DNA of 64,000 nucleotides from Trichomonas vaginalis G3 (GCF_026262505.1 NC_067207.1:876252-940251), one strand, 5' to 3'. Counted from the stretch's first letter, positions 41,439 through 53,435 are shown. Notes: generated by a model not told the origin, from the letters alone. Numbers and translations: made by a program.

Positions 41439-44400
41439 ATGGCTGATAATCCTAAAGCCAATACCCTAAAAAATAGATTAATTCCAAATCAATCAGCACA
41501 TATTCAGAAAGTTACATTGGAGACATCGATCCATGGAGGAAGATCGATGTCACGCTCTAGTAAATTAAAAAATCCAAGTTCAAAGCTAGAGCCATTGAAA
41601 CAAGATCAAGCAATCAAACCACAATATGCTAGAGAGCAAGGTGAAACTCTTGCTTCTTTAACATCGCCGTTTCAATTTGTTGAATATGCTCGCAAAAACA
41701 ATTTGGAAGGAGATTTTGTATATTTAGAACCACAAAATATTGAAGAAGACGAAAACAATCCTACACGTCTCAGAATTGTACCTCCATCTAAAATTAATAA
41801 AAATGATTTTTGGACGATAAGTCTTGCTGGCTTAAGCCATGTCAAAAACTCTGTCGTCGATTTCATTCCACTCGAAGATTGGCTCCGCTCATGTGAATTA
41901 TTCAAGAAAATTATGAAAATTCCATTTTTCAAACATTACCATCAATGGAAGAACTTTACAGCATGGAAACGTTCAGTTCTTAGAAACGAAATGAATACTT
42001 CAATGTCAGCACTTCGCGATCATTATTTCCTCGTACATCCAATTCTTCGACCATCTTTCTTCCAAATTCAAAAAGAAATTCAATCATTACATCAAATCAA
42101 GCTATTCAGCTTCAGAGGAAACAGTCTTTACACTCTCGAGGAGTTTCAGCATCAAAGCGACCATTATCTTGCAGAAATTACTGAAAAGTTGAACGGATTC
42201 ATCGAGCGCGTTACAGAAATGGTTCAAGTTGCTTGCGATAAGACAATGAACACTCTCAGTAGCCTTACAGTTACAGATGGCTCTGTTCAAACTTCTCCAC
42301 TCGATCATTTACTTTCTCAATACGAAAAAGCAGCTCATCGTGGTGTAACCAATGCATTTGATAGCGGTCCATCACTTACATTCACACAACGTGCAGCAAA
42401 TCGTACAATGTGCGGTAAACTTGTCAAATTTATTAAATTGGTCGACGCTTGCATCGTTTCTGCACTCAGAACAGTTTGTTTCAATTCATTCATCGAATTC
42501 TACTGCATTATCAGCAGCCTTCATAAACGTTCATTGAAATTATTAAATTCAAACGAAATGAAACCACTTCCAGAGCTTATTTTACCGAGTGAATTCTCTC
42601 CTGTCTTCCCATTCATCAATCAGAAGGCCACAGAATTCTTCGAAACCCCAGTTTTCGCTGTAAATATTAATCTTTCCAAAGAAGTTGTCTGGACACCAAA
42701 CGAAGGCACAGTTCTTAACATCATTGCCCAAATCCGTAAAGACTGCTGCCAAGTTCTTTACAATGTACCACGTTTAATCCTAAATCCAGCATTTCGTCAG
42801 TACATTTCACCAGATGGCTCGAACGATCGCAACAAGAGCGACAAGATACCAGCTCCTGATCTCAAAGCCATCATAGAAAGCGATAAAGTTTTCAGTGATA
42901 TCATCGACCATCAAAATAATGTCATAAAGGAAGCCTTTAAGAGTCTTCAGGTTTTCTCAGCCGATTTCAAGGAAGCTATCCAGATTTTCGAAACAAACGA
43001 AAAGTTCAACGCAAACGCATATCTCGAAAACGGAATTACTCCACCAGAACTTGCACAAGCCATCAAGAAATACAACGGAGAAATCGAATATCTCGCTACA
43101 ATACACGAAAAGAGTGAAGTTGGTCTCTTCAGTTGCTTCGCAAAGGAAATGAAGCAAAGATTCCAACGATCACCAGTCGAATGCTTAAACCAAATCAAAA
43201 TTACACTTCCTCTTATTACTCGCAAACTACTATCAGAGTTTTCTGACAAAATCAGAACAGCTCATACAAAATTATTCGCTCCTATCGATGATGTATCGTC
43301 CTACGTTAACTACTTATCTGCCTCCGAACAGTATCTTAACGAAGGCGACGATTTCCAGCATCGCGCCGACGCAATTCGCGATTTCTACGCAATTGCGGCC
43401 GATATCAACGTAACAATCACTCTTGATGAGCAAACAGAGTACCAATCATTATTACCTGTCTTCGATGAAGTCAAACGTGCTCTTTCTCTTGCCGGAGAAA
43501 CGAAACAAACTCTCATGCCGAAGTTTACACAACAACTCGAGAAACTCATTGCACAATTACACTCTAATGTTCTCGATGTTGCACAGTTCTCTCTCGACAA
43601 GCGTCTTGGCGATCCAAAGACAACAATAGACGAAGCAAACGCATTCCTTAAGGATGTTTGCGCTCGTTTGGATGTTGTCAAAACCGCTTCTGACAATTAT
43701 CACAGATATCAGAAAGCTATGAATATTCCTGTCACCAGATTCGAAGATGTCGAAGAGCTTACGAAGGAAATCACATTAAAGAAGCTTCTCTGGGACACGA
43801 AACAGAAGTGGAAGCAGTTGACAGAAGAATGGTCGAACAAACCGTTTTCTACGATCAATCCACAAAGTATGGCAGAAGTTATCCAAGAATATCAACTCAA
43901 TGTCACTAAAGTTGTTAAGGGATTACCAGGAAACGTTGTCGCCGCTGAACTTAAGGTTTCTATCACTGATTACGCGACATTGTTACCTATTGTTACTGAT
44001 CTCAAGAACCCTGCATTGAAGAAGAGATTCTTGGAACAAATCACACAATTGCTTGGCGCAAATATTTTCGGAGACGAACAGTTCAAGTTCGGAAAACTCT
44101 TCGAATTACGCGCTTTCAATTATGCGGAACAAATTGCAGCAATCAGTTCACAAGCTACAAACGAACAAGCCCTTCACGACATGTTGCAGAATGTTCAGAA
44201 GATGGTCAGCAAACTTGTCTTCATCATGACACAATCGAAACAAAACACTCACGCATATATTTTCGGCGGTTTCGATGATATTTTGACACAGTTAGATGAA
44301 GCACAATCCATTGTTTCAACTGTTAGATCATCCAGATACATTGCAGCATTAAGAACACAAGCTGATGAATGGGCGAGACAGTTGAGATTGTTCTCAAGTA

Positions 44401-47400
44401 CATTGGAAGCTTTGATGACATGTCAAAGAGGTTATGTCTATTTGAGTAACGTTTTCTCGACATCTGATATCCAAAGACAATTACCACAAGAAGCAACTGC
44501 TTTCTACCAAGTTGAAAAGATGTGGTTGCAAATGTCTAAAGATGCACATGAAAACGATCCTTCTGCATTCAAGTTCTGCACAAATCAAAAGATTCAAGCT
44601 GATTTGGATAACGCGAATAAATCACTTGAACAAATACAAAAGGCTTTGGAGAATTTCTTGGAAACAAAGAGAATCGCGTTCCCTCGTTTCTACTTCCTTT
44701 CAAACGACGATCTTCTCGATATCCTCGCCAAGTCAAAGAATCCAGAAGCTGTTCAACCTCATCTCAAAAAGATTTTCGAAGGAATTTACAAACTCGAAAT
44801 CACAAATACAGATGGATTCCAAACTGCTGTCGCTCTGATCTCCGCAGAAGGAGAATCAGTTCCATTGAGAACAGGCGGTGTCAAGCTACAAGGTGCTGTT
44901 GAAGCTTGGCTCAGCGCTGTTGAAGAAAACGCACAAAGAGCATTGAGAATGCACACTAAAAACGCATTGCATTCTTACGCGGAATCAGTAAGAGAAGACT
45001 GGATTCCACAACAGCCAGGCCAGATTGTTCTTTCTGTTACACAGATAGATTGGTGCGAGCGTGTTGAAGCAGCATTACAATCAGGAAATCCAGAAGAAGG
45101 TTTGATCGAAGTAAACAAGGAAACAGAAGAAAATTTGGCAACTTTGGCAAAATTTGTCAGATTAGATTTGACAGATTTAGAGCGTACAACGATTTCCGCA
45201 TTGATTACAATGGATGTACACTCCAGAGATATCATCACTGATATGATCAAGATGAAAGTCTCCAATATCAATGATTTCGAATGGTTCAAACGCCTGAAAT
45301 ATTATTGGGATGAAGTGAACAAAGAAGTTGTTGTCCACCAAACAAATACATCATTCAGATACGGATACGAATACCTCGGCTGCACACCACGTCTTGTCAT
45401 CACTCCTCTCACTGATAGATGCTATTTGACATTGACAGGTGCTTTGCATTTACACCTTGGTGGTTCTCCAGCTGGTCCTGCAGGTACAGGCAAGACAGAA
45501 ACAGTTAAAGATCTTGCGAAGGCTTTAGCTATTTTCTGTGTCGTTTTCAACTGTTCCGATACAGTTACTGTCTTCCAGATGTCCACATTCTTCAGAGGTC
45601 TTGCACAGGCAGGTGCATGGTCTTGCTTCGATGAATTCAACCGTATCAACATCGAAGTTCTTTCTGTTATTGCTGAGCAGTTTAACTGCATCAGATTGGC
45701 TCTTTGCGCTGAACAAAAGAGATTCGATTTCGAAGGACTCAACATCGCATTGAATCCTCGTGTCGGATGCTTCATTACAATGAACCCAGGTTACGCAGGA
45801 CGTACAGAACTTCCTGATAACTTGAAGGCTTTGTTCAGACCTGTTTCCATGATGATTCCTGATTACACATTGATTGCTGAAATCATGTTGTATTCTCAAG
45901 GTTTCCAGGAAGCAAAGAGATTGTCCCAGAAGATGACAAAACTCTACAAACTCAGCTCCGAAATGCTTTCTCAACAAGATCACTACGATTTCGGTATGAG
46001 AGCTCTTAAATCCGTCTTAGTTATGGCTGGTTCTCTTAAACGTTCTAATCCAGATGTTTCTGAAGATTTGACTTTGATTAGAGCCATGAGAGATTCAAAC
46101 CTCGCGAAGTTCTTGAACGAAGATATTCCTTTGTTCAACGGTATTGTTTCAGATCTTTTCCCTGGTGTCGAAATTGTCGACAAAATGGAAGAATATCTCA
46201 CAAGAGCTATCAAAGAAACAACAGAATCAATGGGATTACAAGCAACAGATTTCGTCATTTCAAAGGTTGCTCAACTTCATGACGCAATGAGATTCAGACA
46301 CGGTGTTATGTTGGTCGGTCCAACATGTGGTGGTAAATCCACTGTCATGCAAATTCTCGAGAAAACTAACACAACACTTTCTGAAACTCTCGCTGATTAC
46401 AACCCTGTTAAACACTACATCATGAATCCAAAGTCATTGACAATGTTCGAATTGTACGGTGAACAAGACATGGATACACAGGAATGGCGTGATGGTTTAA
46501 TCGCTATTATCTTCAATGAATGCGTTGAGAAAACAGAAAAAGAAGAACAATGGATTGTTTTCGATGGACCTGTCGATGCTTTGTGGATTGAAAACATGAA
46601 CACAGTTCTTGATGATAACAAATTGCTTTCTCTCGCTAACTCAAAGCGTATCAAGATGACACCATTCATGCATCTTTTGTTTGAAGTCCAAGATCTCGCA
46701 GTTGCTTCTCCAGCTACTGTTTCTCGTTGCGCAATGGTTTATGTTGATCCAGAAGGTTTAGGATGGAAGCCTTTCTGCGATACAGCAATTGAACAAAGAA
46801 TTAAACCATTGTTATTGAAGAACGAGATTCACGTACAAAGATTCCGTGAACTGTTGAATGCCTGCGTTGATCCAACATTTGCTTTCTTGAAGGAGAACTG
46901 CAAACTCGGAAACAAATGGGTACCAATGAACTTAATCTTCTCTTTGTTCAACTTATTCGAGTGCTTAATCACAGAAGCCGTTGAAAACAAAGAAGTTAAA
47001 CTCGATCCAATCGAATCAGATCCAGAAATCATCAGAGTTTTAAGCTCTTTCTTCGTTTTCGCTTATGTTTGGTCATTTGGTGGTCACGTTTCCGCTCAAC
47101 AAAGATTGCAATTCGATACTTGCGCCCGTGATATCTTTGTTTCGATGACACCTTTGCCATCACGTGGAGCATTGTTTGATTACCAATACAAGTGCACAAC
47201 AAGAGAATGGGTTCCATGGTCAGAAATCCTTCCGAAGTTCGAATACGGAGCATCAAAGAAAGACGACGAAGATGAAGATGCAGATGACAAGAAAGGTGGA
47301 AAAGTCAAATTCCATTCATTACTTGTTCCAACAGTTGATACAACGAGATTCTCCTTCTTGATTAAACTGTTGATCAAATACAACCACGGTATCTTCCTTC

Positions 47401-50400
47401 GTGGTTCATCCGGTGTCGGTAAATCCGTAATCATCCAACGCGCAACTAAAGAATTGGACAGCACTGGCGAATATTACAACATTTCCTGCATTTTCTCTGC
47501 ACATACAACTTCCAAGGCAACACAGGAAATGATTGAGTCCAAACTCGAGAGAAAGAGAGGTGTCGCAATGCAGCCGCCAAGTGGAAAGAAAGGTGTATGG
47601 TTCATTGATGATATCAACATGCCAGAACCAGAATGTTACGGTGCACAACCACCAATTGAATTGTTAAGACAGTTCATTTCGATGGGAGGAATGTATTCCA
47701 GACCATCTCTTCAATGGAATGACATCAGGAATGTCACATTGATTGGCGCAGGTGGTCCAGATGGTGGCTCAAGATCTCCTTTGTCTCCAAGATTCTTGAG
47801 ATTCATGTTCAACCTCGAATTAACTCCTCCTGACGATTCAACATTGTTCAACATTTTCAATTCAATTTTACAACCATTCTTCTCAGAATTTTCTGAACCA
47901 ATCAGAAACATGGTTGAAAGAATTGTTCATGGATCAGTTTATGTTTACTCCGCTGTTGCACAGAACTTCCTTCCAACACCAGATAAGTCACACTACGTCT
48001 TCAACTTGAGAGATCTCGCAAATGTCATTCAAGGTTTGATGAGAGCTCGTCCTGACAATATCCAGTCACCAAACATCCTCCAAAAGCTTTGGATGCACGA
48101 GAACGTCAGAGTTTACAGTGATAGACTTATTTGTGTCGAAGACAGGAAGCAATTCCAAGACATTTTGGCAAATACAATGAAGAAGAAGATCGGAAATGAT
48201 GTTTCCGCTGATGATGTTTTCGAATCTCCATTGATTTTCTGCGATTACATCAGAGGTTTCGTTTCTGATCAAGAGAGATTCTACGAAGAATTACCAACAT
48301 ACGACAAGGCAAGAAACGTTCTCGAAGAATACTTCACAGATTATCAGTTCTCTCGTCGTTCACAAACAGATCAAATTCTCTTCTTCGATGCTGCAATTCA
48401 ACACATTTCCAGAATTTGCAGAATTCTCAGACAACCAAAAGGACACTGTGTCTTAGTCGGTGTTGCAGGTACAGGTAAGAGAACACTCGCACGATTCGCT
48501 TCTTTCGTTTCAGAATGCGAACTCGGTGAAATCGAAGTTACTGATCATTACACGATTGAAAACTTCAAAGAAGATTTGCAGTCATTCTACATGAAATGTG
48601 GTGTTGGCGGTAAAAGAATCGCTTTCATTATATCAGACACACAACTTGTAAATGATGAATTCCTTGAAGTTATCAACAACGTTTTGAATACAGGTGAAAT
48701 CCCTAATTTGTTCACACAAGAAGATCTCGATAAGATTTGCAATGAAATTGTAAGTTACGCCAAACAAATTGGAGAAAACGAATCACGTGAGAACTTGATT
48801 AAATTGTTCTATGAACGTGTCAGAGAGAATTTCCACGTTGTCCTTACAATGTCACCAGTAGGAGATTCATTCAGACACAGATGCAGAATGTTCCCATCAT
48901 TAGTTTCATGCTGCACAATCAACTGGGTTGATACATGGCCAGATGAAGCTCTTAGATTAGTTTCTAAGTCAAGATTCCAAGAAATCACAGATGTTCAAAT
49001 CGAAGACTTTGCTTCCAAACTATCAGATATTTCAGTTTTCATTCACAGCAAAGTTGAAGAATTCGCAAACAGAATGAAGAATGAATTACATAGAACATAT
49101 TACATTACTCCCGCTTTGTTCATCAGATTCATTACATTCTATCAGTCATTGTTAGAACTCAGACAAGCCAAACATCGCCGCGGAATCAATCGTCTTGAAG
49201 GTGGTGTTCAAAAGCTTTCAGAAGCAAACGCATTGGTCGAAAAGATGCAAGCACAACTTTCTAAATTAGAACCAGTTTTGGCAAGTGCTGCCAAAGCAAC
49301 AGAAGAAATGCTTGTTAAAATCAAGAAAGATCAAGCTGAAGCAGATAAAATGAAGGAGATCGTTTCTGCAGAAGAAAAAGTTGTTTCCAAACAAGCAGAA
49401 GAAGCTGAACAAATGGCTGCAGAAGCACAAAAAGAACTCGACCAAGTTCTTCCATTGCTTGAAGAAGCTACAGCACAACTCAAAGGTTTGTCAAGATCAG
49501 ATGTCGCTGAAGTTAGACAGTATTCAGATCCACACATTGCAGTTAGAACAGTTATGGAAGCCATCTGTATTTTGGCTGAAGTTGAACCAACATGGAAATC
49601 TGCTGTTACATTAGTTTCTGATCCAATGTTCATTTCTAAGATTTCTACCAAATATTCACAAGATCACCACGTTCCTCCAACAATTCTTCGCAAATTGCAA
49701 CCATATGTCGAAGACAATCCAAACTTCCAACAAGAAGAAGTCGGTCGTGTTTCTCGCGCTGCTAGATCTCTTTGTATTTGGGCTACAATCCTTTACAAGT
49801 ACGAAGACACATTCAGAAAAGTCGAACCAAAGCAATTGAAAGTCGCTGAAGCAACAGCAACTCTCAAAGCAGCTAAAGACGCACTCAAGGCCAAACAAGA
49901 TCAGCTCGCAGAAATCGAAGCTGCATTAGCCGCTTACAAGAAACAATACGATGATTCAGAACGCGAGAAATCTAGATTGGCCAATGAAATTGCACAAACA
50001 CAAGCCAGATTACAACGTGCAGGCAAATTGACAGTTGGTTTAGCTGATGAACGTGTTAGATGGAGTGAGCAAGTCGCAATCATGGAGAAGGATGTCATCT
50101 TCATTCCAGGAGACTCCTTCCTTTGCGCTGCCATTCTCATTTACTTCGGTCCATTCCCTGCTCTTTACAGACAAGAATTACAAGAAGTCATTATCCAGAA
50201 AATCACTGAGGCCGGTGTCAAATTGGCAACACCATTCTCATTTGCTGATTCTATGGTTGATCCAGCTGTCATCAGAGATTGGCAGTCCATGGGCTTACCA
50301 AACGATTCAACATCAATTGAGAACGCATTGATCATCACACAGGCGCCGAAGTCTGCATTGATCATTGATCCTCAAAACCAGGCAACAGTTTGGATCCGAA

Positions 50401-53400
50401 ACATGGAGAAAGAGAGACAATTAGTTACAATCAAACCAAATACACCAAACTTCTACAGAGTAATTGAAGGTGCCGCAAGACTTGGAAACCCAGTTCTACT
50501 TGAAGATGTCCAAGAAACATTAGATCCTGCATTAGACAGTTTGTTAATGCGCAAGTATTACAAACAAGATGGAAAACTTATGGTGAGAATCGGTGACAGA
50601 GCTATCGAAGTTGACGAGAAATTCGCATTCTATGTCACAACGAAACTCACAAATCCATTGTACATGCCAGACATGTTTGTCAAAGTTTCCATTGTCAACA
50701 TGATTGTCACACAAACAGCTCTTGAAGCACAATCTTTGTCACAAGTTGTAGGCTTAGAACGTCCAGAACTTGAAAAGCAAAAGAACGATTTAGTTATGAG
50801 CATCACAGCCGACAAGAAGATGCTTGTTGAAATCGAAGACAAACTCTTAGAGTTGTTGAGAAATGCCGGTGACAAGATTCTTGATAACGAAGAACTTATC
50901 AACACAATTGATGAAGCTAAGAAGAAATCACTTGAAGTCAAAGAACACGTCAGAATTTGTGAAGAAGCAGAAGTCGAAATCAACCAGTTACGTCTTGAAT
51001 ACAAGCCAGTTGCTGTTCGCTCTGCTATTTTGTTCTTTGTTACAGGTGACATGGCATCTATCGATCCAATGTATCAATATTCACTCGAATTCTTCAGAGA
51101 TTTAGTTGAACATTGTATCAAGACAGCTCCAGAATCAGAAGACCACCTTGGAACATTGATTAAGTTGATTACTTATTCAACATACGTCACTGTTTCAAGA
51201 GGTCTTTTCGAACGCCACAGATCATTGTTTGCATTCTCAATGTGCTGCAGAATCTTGAGAAACGAAGGCAAATTAACAGACCAAGAGTGGGATTTGTTCA
51301 TCAGAGGTCCTCCACTTATTGATAACCAAGAAGCGAATCCACTTCCTAAATTCATTTCAGATGCAAGATGGAATGAATTATATTCTCTTGGAAAGATTTT
51401 GCCACCATTCCAGAATGTTCCTAAAGCAATTTCTAAAGAACCAGAAGCATTCACAGACTTCTTGACATCAGAAAGCACAGACATCCCAGAGATGTTCATG
51501 AAACAACCACAAGCATTCCATAAAATGTTGTTCTTCAAGACAGTTGCAATCGATCGTTTACAACACGTTATGTTAGACTTCATTTCAGAGAATTTGGGAG
51601 ATGATTTCACACGATCTCCTGCATTCGATCTTAAAGAATCATACAGAACAACGAAGAACACAATGCCACTCATCTTCATTCTTTCACAAGGTGCAGATCC
51701 TCGTGACCATCTCTTAAGACTTGCCACAGAATTACAGATGGACCAGAGATTGAAGATGCGTTCATTAGGTCAAGGACAAGGCCCAGAAGCAGAGAAAGCC
51801 ATTCAATCGGGTACACAACGCGGTGAATGGATTTACTTGCAGAACTGCCATCTTTCGCTTTCATGGCTTCCTGAGTTAGAAGCAATTGTTTCTAATCTCA
51901 AAGCAGATGAATGCCACAAAGACTTCAGATTATTCCTTTCTTCAATGCCAACAAGTGGATTCCCTGTTTCAATCTTGAGAAACTCAATCAAAGTCACCAA
52001 CGAACCACCACGAGGCATCAAAGCTCACTTGCAGAGACAATTAGGATCATTACAACCAGAAGAATTCGAAGGATGCACGAAGCCAAGACCATGGAAGAAA
52101 CTTTTATTCGGCTTGACATTCTTCCACGCAGTTATTCAAGAGAGAAAGAAGTTCGGACCACTCGGATTCAACAAAGTTTACGAGTGGACAGAAACAGATT
52201 ATTCAGTTTCGGTTTCATATTTGCGTATGTTCTTAGACGAACAACCAACAATTCCATGGGATGCATTGAGATTCTTGACAGGCGAAATCATCTACGGTGG
52301 TCGTGTCACAGATGACTGGGATCGACGCTGCATGATGTCCATTTTGTCTAAATACTACTGCCCAGACATTCTTGGCGAAGGATACTTCTTCTCAAGAGGC
52401 ACAGTTTACTTCGCACCACCAGCAGAAGACTACCAGAAGATGATGGCTTACGTCAATCAACTTCCATTCAACGATGATCACGATATCTTCGCAATGCACG
52501 AGAACGCAGAAATCGCTGTCAGAAGACGCATTTCAGAACAAATGATCAAGACATTGCAATCAGCTGGCGGCGCAAGTGCTACATCAGGAAGTGGCAATGA
52601 CGCAGTTTTACAACTCGTCAAAGATCTTATGGAGAAGATGCCAGTTTTAGGTGATCCAGCGAAGATGAACGAATGTCTTCTCGAAGAAAAGAACGGATGC
52701 TTAGATCCACTTACAGTTGTTCTTAAACAAGAAGTTGAAAGATTCCAGAAGATGCTTAAGAACATCACAGATTCATTGAAGGAACTAGAGAAAGCACTCA
52801 AAGGTTTAGTTGCGATATCGCCTCTTCTTGAGAATGTAATGCAAAGTTTGTTTGTAAACAAAGTGCCTGATTCTTGGGCGGCTTATCCATCTCTCAAACC
52901 ACTAGGTTCGTGGTTCGCTGAGTTAATAAAGAGAATAGAGTTCTTCAACACATGGATGTCACAAGGAAATCCTTCAAGTTTCTGGTTGACTGCATTCTCG
53001 TTCCCTCAGTCTTTCTTAACTGGAATTCTTCAGAGACACTCAAGAGTAAACGAAATTCCAATAGACAACTTGTCTTTCGAGTGCGAAGTAGTGAACGAAG
53101 AACCACAGTCTTTCCCTGAAACTGGTGTTTACATACACGGCCTGTTCTTCGATGGTGCAAAGTGGTCTGTGCAGAATGGAACAATAGATGAACAAGATCT
53201 TGGACAGATATACACTGAAGCACCTTGGATACACTTGAAACCAACAAACAATAACTCACAGTTAACACAGAGCTACTATCAGTGCCCAATATACATAACA
53301 GCACAGAGAGAAGGTACTCTATCAACAACTGGTACTTCAACAAACTTCGTTGTCGCAATACAACTTCCAACAAATCAATCTCCTGATCATTGGATACAAC

Positions 53401-53435
53401 GCGGTGCTGCTTTACTTGTTGCAACTCCTGAATAA
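41439..53435 (+). CDS. Axonemal dynein heavy chain
   Basis: This is a single uninterrupted gene of about 3998 codons from the ATG at 41439; an upstream TTG would add 13 residues but is unlikely. The N-terminal tail and linker occupy residues 1-1300. The six-AAA ring starts with AAA1 (P-loop GPAGTGKT near 1346, then CFDEFNRI), AAA2 (GPTCGGKST near 1627), AAA3 (GSSGVGKS near 1989) and AAA4 (GVAGTGKR near 2341). The stalk coiled coil spans about 2590-2700 and 2790-2870, with the microtubule-binding tip between. AAA5, AAA6 and a C-terminal domain ending GAALLVATPE follow. The length and P-loop set fit a single-headed inner-arm axonemal chain (DNAH3/7/12-like), driving the flagella. All four P-loops are intact. 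Its last 115 bp are copied at 55427-55546. Confidence 0.95.
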   Translation: MADNPKANTLKNRLIPNQSAHIQKVTLETSIHGGRSMSRSSKLKNPSSKLEPLKQDQAIKPQYAREQGETLASLTSPFQFVEYARKNNLEGDFVYLEPQNIEEDENNPTRLRIVPPSKINKNDFWTISLAGLSHVKNSVVDFIPLEDWLRSCELFKKIMKIPFFKHYHQWKNFTAWKRSVLRNEMNTSMSALRDHYFLVHPILRPSFFQIQKEIQSLHQIKLFSFRGNSLYTLEEFQHQSDHYLAEITEKLNGFIERVTEMVQVACDKTMNTLSSLTVTDGSVQTSPLDHLLSQYEKAAHRGVTNAFDSGPSLTFTQRAANRTMCGKLVKFIKLVDACIVSALRTVCFNSFIEFYCIISSLHKRSLKLLNSNEMKPLPELILPSEFSPVFPFINQKATEFFETPVFAVNINLSKEVVWTPNEGTVLNIIAQIRKDCCQVLYNVPRLILNPAFRQYISPDGSNDRNKSDKIPAPDLKAIIESDKVFSDIIDHQNNVIKEAFKSLQVFSADFKEAIQIFETNEKFNANAYLENGITPPELAQAIKKYNGEIEYLATIHEKSEVGLFSCFAKEMKQRFQRSPVECLNQIKITLPLITRKLLSEFSDKIRTAHTKLFAPIDDVSSYVNYLSASEQYLNEGDDFQHRADAIRDFYAIAADINVTITLDEQTEYQSLLPVFDEVKRALSLAGETKQTLMPKFTQQLEKLIAQLHSNVLDVAQFSLDKRLGDPKTTIDEANAFLKDVCARLDVVKTASDNYHRYQKAMNIPVTRFEDVEELTKEITLKKLLWDTKQKWKQLTEEWSNKPFSTINPQSMAEVIQEYQLNVTKVVKGLPGNVVAAELKVSITDYATLLPIVTDLKNPALKKRFLEQITQLLGANIFGDEQFKFGKLFELRAFNYAEQIAAISSQATNEQALHDMLQNVQKMVSKLVFIMTQSKQNTHAYIFGGFDDILTQLDEAQSIVSTVRSSRYIAALRTQADEWARQLRLFSSTLEALMTCQRGYVYLSNVFSTSDIQRQLPQEATAFYQVEKMWLQMSKDAHENDPSAFKFCTNQKIQADLDNANKSLEQIQKALENFLETKRIAFPRFYFLSNDDLLDILAKSKNPEAVQPHLKKIFEGIYKLEITNTDGFQTAVALISAEGESVPLRTGGVKLQGAVEAWLSAVEENAQRALRMHTKNALHSYAESVREDWIPQQPGQIVLSVTQIDWCERVEAALQSGNPEEGLIEVNKETEENLATLAKFVRLDLTDLERTTISALITMDVHSRDIITDMIKMKVSNINDFEWFKRLKYYWDEVNKEVVVHQTNTSFRYGYEYLGCTPRLVITPLTDRCYLTLTGALHLHLGGSPAGPAGTGKTETVKDLAKALAIFCVVFNCSDTVTVFQMSTFFRGLAQAGAWSCFDEFNRINIEVLSVIAEQFNCIRLALCAEQKRFDFEGLNIALNPRVGCFITMNPGYAGRTELPDNLKALFRPVSMMIPDYTLIAEIMLYSQGFQEAKRLSQKMTKLYKLSSEMLSQQDHYDFGMRALKSVLVMAGSLKRSNPDVSEDLTLIRAMRDSNLAKFLNEDIPLFNGIVSDLFPGVEIVDKMEEYLTRAIKETTESMGLQATDFVISKVAQLHDAMRFRHGVMLVGPTCGGKSTVMQILEKTNTTLSETLADYNPVKHYIMNPKSLTMFELYGEQDMDTQEWRDGLIAIIFNECVEKTEKEEQWIVFDGPVDALWIENMNTVLDDNKLLSLANSKRIKMTPFMHLLFEVQDLAVASPATVSRCAMVYVDPEGLGWKPFCDTAIEQRIKPLLLKNEIHVQRFRELLNACVDPTFAFLKENCKLGNKWVPMNLIFSLFNLFECLITEAVENKEVKLDPIESDPEIIRVLSSFFVFAYVWSFGGHVSAQQRLQFDTCARDIFVSMTPLPSRGALFDYQYKCTTREWVPWSEILPKFEYGASKKDDEDEDADDKKGGKVKFHSLLVPTVDTTRFSFLIKLLIKYNHGIFLRGSSGVGKSVIIQRATKELDSTGEYYNISCIFSAHTTSKATQEMIESKLERKRGVAMQPPSGKKGVWFIDDINMPEPECYGAQPPIELLRQFISMGGMYSRPSLQWNDIRNVTLIGAGGPDGGSRSPLSPRFLRFMFNLELTPPDDSTLFNIFNSILQPFFSEFSEPIRNMVERIVHGSVYVYSAVAQNFLPTPDKSHYVFNLRDLANVIQGLMRARPDNIQSPNILQKLWMHENVRVYSDRLICVEDRKQFQDILANTMKKKIGNDVSADDVFESPLIFCDYIRGFVSDQERFYEELPTYDKARNVLEEYFTDYQFSRRSQTDQILFFDAAIQHISRICRILRQPKGHCVLVGVAGTGKRTLARFASFVSECELGEIEVTDHYTIENFKEDLQSFYMKCGVGGKRIAFIISDTQLVNDEFLEVINNVLNTGEIPNLFTQEDLDKICNEIVSYAKQIGENESRENLIKLFYERVRENFHVVLTMSPVGDSFRHRCRMFPSLVSCCTINWVDTWPDEALRLVSKSRFQEITDVQIEDFASKLSDISVFIHSKVEEFANRMKNELHRTYYITPALFIRFITFYQSLLELRQAKHRRGINRLEGGVQKLSEANALVEKMQAQLSKLEPVLASAAKATEEMLVKIKKDQAEADKMKEIVSAEEKVVSKQAEEAEQMAAEAQKELDQVLPLLEEATAQLKGLSRSDVAEVRQYSDPHIAVRTVMEAICILAEVEPTWKSAVTLVSDPMFISKISTKYSQDHHVPPTILRKLQPYVEDNPNFQQEEVGRVSRAARSLCIWATILYKYEDTFRKVEPKQLKVAEATATLKAAKDALKAKQDQLAEIEAALAAYKKQYDDSEREKSRLANEIAQTQARLQRAGKLTVGLADERVRWSEQVAIMEKDVIFIPGDSFLCAAILIYFGPFPALYRQELQEVIIQKITEAGVKLATPFSFADSMVDPAVIRDWQSMGLPNDSTSIENALIITQAPKSALIIDPQNQATVWIRNMEKERQLVTIKPNTPNFYRVIEGAARLGNPVLLEDVQETLDPALDSLLMRKYYKQDGKLMVRIGDRAIEVDEKFAFYVTTKLTNPLYMPDMFVKVSIVNMIVTQTALEAQSLSQVVGLERPELEKQKNDLVMSITADKKMLVEIEDKLLELLRNAGDKILDNEELINTIDEAKKKSLEVKEHVRICEEAEVEINQLRLEYKPVAVRSAILFFVTGDMASIDPMYQYSLEFFRDLVEHCIKTAPESEDHLGTLIKLITYSTYVTVSRGLFERHRSLFAFSMCCRILRNEGKLTDQEWDLFIRGPPLIDNQEANPLPKFISDARWNELYSLGKILPPFQNVPKAISKEPEAFTDFLTSESTDIPEMFMKQPQAFHKMLFFKTVAIDRLQHVMLDFISENLGDDFTRSPAFDLKESYRTTKNTMPLIFILSQGADPRDHLLRLATELQMDQRLKMRSLGQGQGPEAEKAIQSGTQRGEWIYLQNCHLSLSWLPELEAIVSNLKADECHKDFRLFLSSMPTSGFPVSILRNSIKVTNEPPRGIKAHLQRQLGSLQPEEFEGCTKPRPWKKLLFGLTFFHAVIQERKKFGPLGFNKVYEWTETDYSVSVSYLRMFLDEQPTIPWDALRFLTGEIIYGGRVTDDWDRRCMMSILSKYYCPDILGEGYFFSRGTVYFAPPAEDYQKMMAYVNQLPFNDDHDIFAMHENAEIAVRRRISEQMIKTLQSAGGASATSGSGNDAVLQLVKDLMEKMPVLGDPAKMNECLLEEKNGCLDPLTVVLKQEVERFQKMLKNITDSLKELEKALKGLVAISPLLENVMQSLFVNKVPDSWAAYPSLKPLGSWFAELIKRIEFFNTWMSQGNPSSFWLTAFSFPQSFLTGILQRHSRVNEIPIDNLSFECEVVNEEPQSFPETGVYIHGLFFDGAKWSVQNGTIDEQDLGQIYTEAPWIHLKPTNNNSQLTQSYYQCPIYITAQREGTLSTTGTSTNFVVAIQLPTNQSPDHWIQRGAALLVATPE

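Noticed and set aside
45422-45983. Many minus-strand frames inside dynein, nucleoporin and ArfGEF genes
   Set aside because: They lie wholly opposite strongly supported genes, have odd cysteine- and serine-rich composition, and no start context.
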